Below the pieces are notes generated by a model that saw only the letters and a program-made list of their open reading frames with translations, had not been told where the DNA came from and ran no database searches. From contig JAHDYN010000092.1 of NCBI GenBank assembly GCA_023383735.1, positions 1 to 6,942 on the forward strand: a stretch of DNA of 6,942 bases, read 5' to 3'. This stretch comes from Gammaproteobacteria bacterium (GTDB lineage Bacteria > Pseudomonadota > Gammaproteobacteria > Steroidobacterales > GCA-2729495). The position numbers were made by a program, and so were the translations under genes. Within the stretch, counting starts at the first letter, position 1, and each line of letters opens with the position of its first letter. Positions 5,458 to 6,942 of the stretch are shown piece by piece.

Positions 5458-5463
5458 AAGAGG
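5458..5463 (+). promoter_or_regulatory. Ribosome-binding site supporting a TTG start for the GST gene
   Basis: AAGAGG lies eight bases before TTG at 5472, directly after the HD-GYP stop. No ATG or GTG in this frame precedes the essential first beta strand, so this site decides the TTG start. Confidence 0.75.
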
Positions 5464-5471
5464 TATTCCAC

Positions 5472-6149
5472 TTGTCTGCAATCGAACTCTACAGTTTTGC
5501 CGCCTGCCCCTACGCGCAACGCACGCACATCACGCTGCTGGAGAAGCAGCTGGACTTCGCGATCATCGAGATCGACCTGTTCAACCGCCCCGACTGGTTT
5601 GCGGCGATCTCACCGTACGGCAAGGTGCCGGTGCTGCGCCACGCCGGGGTGACGGTGCATGAGTCCACGATCATCAACCAGTATCTCGACGAGGCCTTCC
5701 CGCAGCCGGCGCTGATGCCGGAGACCCCGGCCTTGCGTGCCCAGGCGCGCATCTGGATGGATTACTGCGAAACCCGCTTTCTGCCCGCAGTACACAAGCT
5801 GATGTCGGAGGCGGACGATGCGGACAAGCGGATCGCCAACAACGCGAAGCTTGCGGATGTACTGCGGCACATCGAGCATGAAGGGCTGCGCAAGACCGGT
5901 GCCGGCCCCTGGTTTTTCGGGCCGCGGTTTTCGCTGGCAGACATCCAGTTTGCGCCCTTCCTCGAGCGATTCGACATGTACGTGCAACTGGCCGGCGCCA
6001 TCCTGCCCGAGGACTGCAGCCGGCTGCGCGACTGGATGACCGCCCTGCAACAGCGCTCGAGCGTCAAGGCGACTGCACATAACATCGAATATCACATCGA
6101 AGCACGCCGACAGATGCTGGCGCGGATCGCGATACGCAGTTCAGCTTGA
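5472..6149 (+). CDS. Glutathione S-transferase family protein with CPYA (cysteine) active site
   Basis: A 225-residue cytosolic protein, a normal GST length. The thioredoxin-like N-terminal domain (1 to about 76) opens with IELYSFAACPYAQRTHI. C12-P-Y-A is the active-site motif of Cys-type GSTs (Omega, Lambda and dehydroascorbate-reductase-like), which act as thiol transferases or deglutathionylating enzymes rather than classic conjugators. K51-V-P53-V holds the cis-proline, and H63-E64-S65 binds the glutathione gamma-glutamyl group. Residues about 86-215 are the helical C-terminal domain with the conserved FSLADIQFAPF (153-163, D157 as helix N-cap). The TTG start has a good ribosome-binding site. 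It lies 15 nt after the HD-GYP stop and is probably co-transcribed with it, although no functional tie between the two is established. The true substrate cannot be read from sequence. Confidence 0.92.
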   Translation: MSAIELYSFAACPYAQRTHITLLEKQLDFAIIEIDLFNRPDWFAAISPYGKVPVLRHAGVTVHESTIINQYLDEAFPQPALMPETPALRAQARIWMDYCETRFLPAVHKLMSEADDADKRIANNAKLADVLRHIEHEGLRKTGAGPWFFGPRFSLADIQFAPFLERFDMYVQLAGAILPEDCSRLRDWMTALQQRSSVKATAHNIEYHIEARRQMLARIAIRSSA

Positions 6150-6182
6150 CGACACGCGTCGAAGCTGTGTTCAATAACAGCT
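6143..6182 (+). repeat. Two overlapping inverted repeats after the GST gene
   Basis: The first dyad has AGCTT plus CGAC (6143-6153, with a two-base GA bulge) facing GTCGAAGCT (6158-6166) across an ACGC loop. The second has AGCTGT (6163-6168) facing ACAGCT (6177-6182) across eight bases. They share bases 6163-6166, so as RNA only one can form. No U-run follows, which weakens a terminator reading. As DNA the second dyad overlaps the candidate -10 box and could be an operator. Confidence 0.45.
6146..6175 (+). promoter_or_regulatory. Putative sigma-70 promoter for the downstream regulator
   Basis: TTGACG (6146-6151) matches five of six -35 bases and contains the GST stop codon. After 18 nt, TTCAAT (6170-6175) matches four of six -10 bases. 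It would produce an mRNA with a leader of roughly 50-80 nt, depending on which start codon is used. Confidence 0.4.
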
Positions 6183-6206
6183 GCCTTGATGACTTCGTGG
6201 GGAAGG

Positions 6207-6231
6207 ATGGGTGCGACCGAAAGGCACCCAT
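6207..6231 (+). repeat. Perfect 8-bp inverted repeat overlapping a candidate start codon
   Basis: ATGGGTGC (6207-6214) and GCACCCAT (6224-6231) are exact inverted copies separated by nine bases. The right arm includes the first two bases of the in-frame ATG at 6230, and the loop contains most of its AAAGG ribosome-binding site. In RNA the stem would mask that start and favour the ATG at 6263. In DNA it has the shape of a dimer-binding operator. Confidence 0.55.
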
Positions 6232-6262
6232 GTCATCGACCTGGCTGACAAGGAATCGCCAG

Positions 6263-6942
6263 ATGGTCAGATCCCCCCTGAAACTCGACCCCGTGGAACT
6301 CTCGAGGCTGGTCAGCCTCGCCTATGAAGCGCCCTTCCTGCCTTCGGGCTGGCGCGACTTCACCGCCGCCGCTGCCAGCGTGTTGCAGGCCCGGCTCGCG
6401 ATGATGCATCACATGGACTATGCCGAGCAGGCCAGATCCCTGCATATCGCCGGCGGTATCGACGAGTCCTTCAGCCGGGCCTTCTCGCCCCGCTGGTCCG
6501 AAGGCGGCGATGACATCTATCTGCGGGAGATGATCCACCAGCCGGCGGGGGTCATCCGCTTGGGCAGCGATATCGTCGCTCCGGCACTGGCCCACCAGAC
6601 CGAAATCCACCAGCAACTGGCCAAACCCTGGGATCTCGAATATTTCCTGTTCGCCTCGCTGGGCAGCCGCGATGGCGTCAGCTCGGTGCTGTCGCTGGGG
6701 CGCGCAACGGATGACGAGCCCTTCAATGCGGACGATGTCGATCTGCTGGGCAAAGTGCTGCTGCCGCATCTGTGCAGGAGCATCAGTGTGCACGCGAGCC
6801 TTGCCGGCATCCGCCAGAACAACGCCTTGCTGGCGCTGATGATCGACACGGCGCCGCTCGGCATCGTGGCCTTCGATGCCACCGGAAAACCGATACTGGT
6901 CAGCCAGTCTGCTGCGGATCTCTTTGCGCGTGACGGCGGCCT
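6263..6942 (+). CDS. Sensor-type transcriptional regulator, N-terminal part (GAF-like plus PAS; LuxR-type output expected)
   Basis: 226 residues are visible before the window ends, with no stop. Residues about 10-180 resemble the GAF-like N-terminal region seen in many LuxR-C-terminal regulators. It opens with LSRLVSLAYEAPFLPSGWRDF, and the part from 130 on includes DEPFNADDVDLLGKVLLPHL, the typical end of that domain leading into a long helix. Residues about 187 onward begin a PAS domain (MIDTAPLGIVAFDATGKP, then SQSAADLF). In this family a LuxR helix-turn-helix of about 60 residues follows, but it lies beyond the edge, so DNA binding is inferred. The ATG at 6263 has AAGGA eight bases upstream. 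An in-frame ATG at 6230 would add 11 residues and sits in an inverted repeat, so it is the second choice. The signal sensed is unknown. Confidence 0.75.
   Translation, partial: MVRSPLKLDPVELSRLVSLAYEAPFLPSGWRDFTAAAASVLQARLAMMHHMDYAEQARSLHIAGGIDESFSRAFSPRWSEGGDDIYLREMIHQPAGVIRLGSDIVAPALAHQTEIHQQLAKPWDLEYFLFASLGSRDGVSSVLSLGRATDDEPFNADDVDLLGKVLLPHLCRSISVHASLAGIRQNNALLALMIDTAPLGIVAFDATGKPILVSQSAADLFARDGG

Noticed and set aside
4257..5528. A 423-codon minus-strand open frame opposite the HD-GYP gene
   Set aside because: It is the antisense shadow of a GC-rich gene with unmistakable DUF3391 and HD-GYP motifs on the plus strand. Its product is Arg/Gln/Gly-rich without recognisable domains.
1..6942. 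CRISPR array, transposon, integrase, tRNA or defence system
   Set aside because: No regularly spaced repeats, terminal inverted repeats with a transposase, tRNA-like folds or defence-type domains were found. The tandem repeats present are within a lipoprotein gene.

Overview
The window is a dense, GC-rich piece of bacterial chromosome. Exported c-type cytochromes, a lipobox lipoprotein, a DUF3391/HD-GYP protein and a Cys-type glutathione S-transferase point to a Gram-negative proteobacterium. The gene families fit a gammaproteobacterium best, but that is inference and no marker gene fixes the taxon. No rRNA, tRNA, CRISPR array, transposase or phage gene is visible.

Layout. Minus strand, 657 to 1: a TetR-family repressor, then after a short gap the first 18 codons of a membrane-anchored protein that runs off the left edge. 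Bases 658-1009 are a gene-free gap holding the repressor's likely promoter and, on the other side, a run of hairpins forming a possible structured leader. Plus strand from 1010: an alanine-rich lipoprotein closed by a very clear intrinsic terminator. Then a tightly packed four-gene cluster (1460 to about 4150): membrane-anchored alpha/beta hydrolase, small exported two-cysteine protein, cytochrome c', diheme cytochrome c. The genes overlap by 4 nt, are separated by 10 nt, or overlap by 1 nt, so they are probably co-transcribed and translationally coupled. All four products are predicted to be exported or membrane-anchored. Next come a DUF3391/HD-GYP protein and, 15 nt later, a TTG-started CPYA-motif glutathione S-transferase. 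After a 113-nt gap rich in inverted repeats, a GAF-like/PAS regulator of the LuxR-output type starts at 6263 (or 6230) and leaves the right edge before its expected DNA-binding domain.

How the parts may work together. The hydrolase-to-cytochrome cluster looks like a small envelope module: an anchored hydrolase, a secreted protein of unknown function, and two periplasmic haem proteins able to pass electrons or bind small gases. The HD-GYP protein would be the second-messenger (cyclic-di-GMP) element, but it appears to lack several conserved metal ligands, so it may sense rather than degrade the nucleotide. The TetR repressor and the LuxR-type regulator bracket the region, and no target can be proven from sequence alone.

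The least ordinary points are the degenerate HD-GYP site, the 3' end of the diheme cytochrome frame running about 127 nt into the HD-GYP gene, the multi-hairpin leader before the lipoprotein, and the cluster of inverted repeats before the last regulator. No wholly new defence or mobile system is visible.
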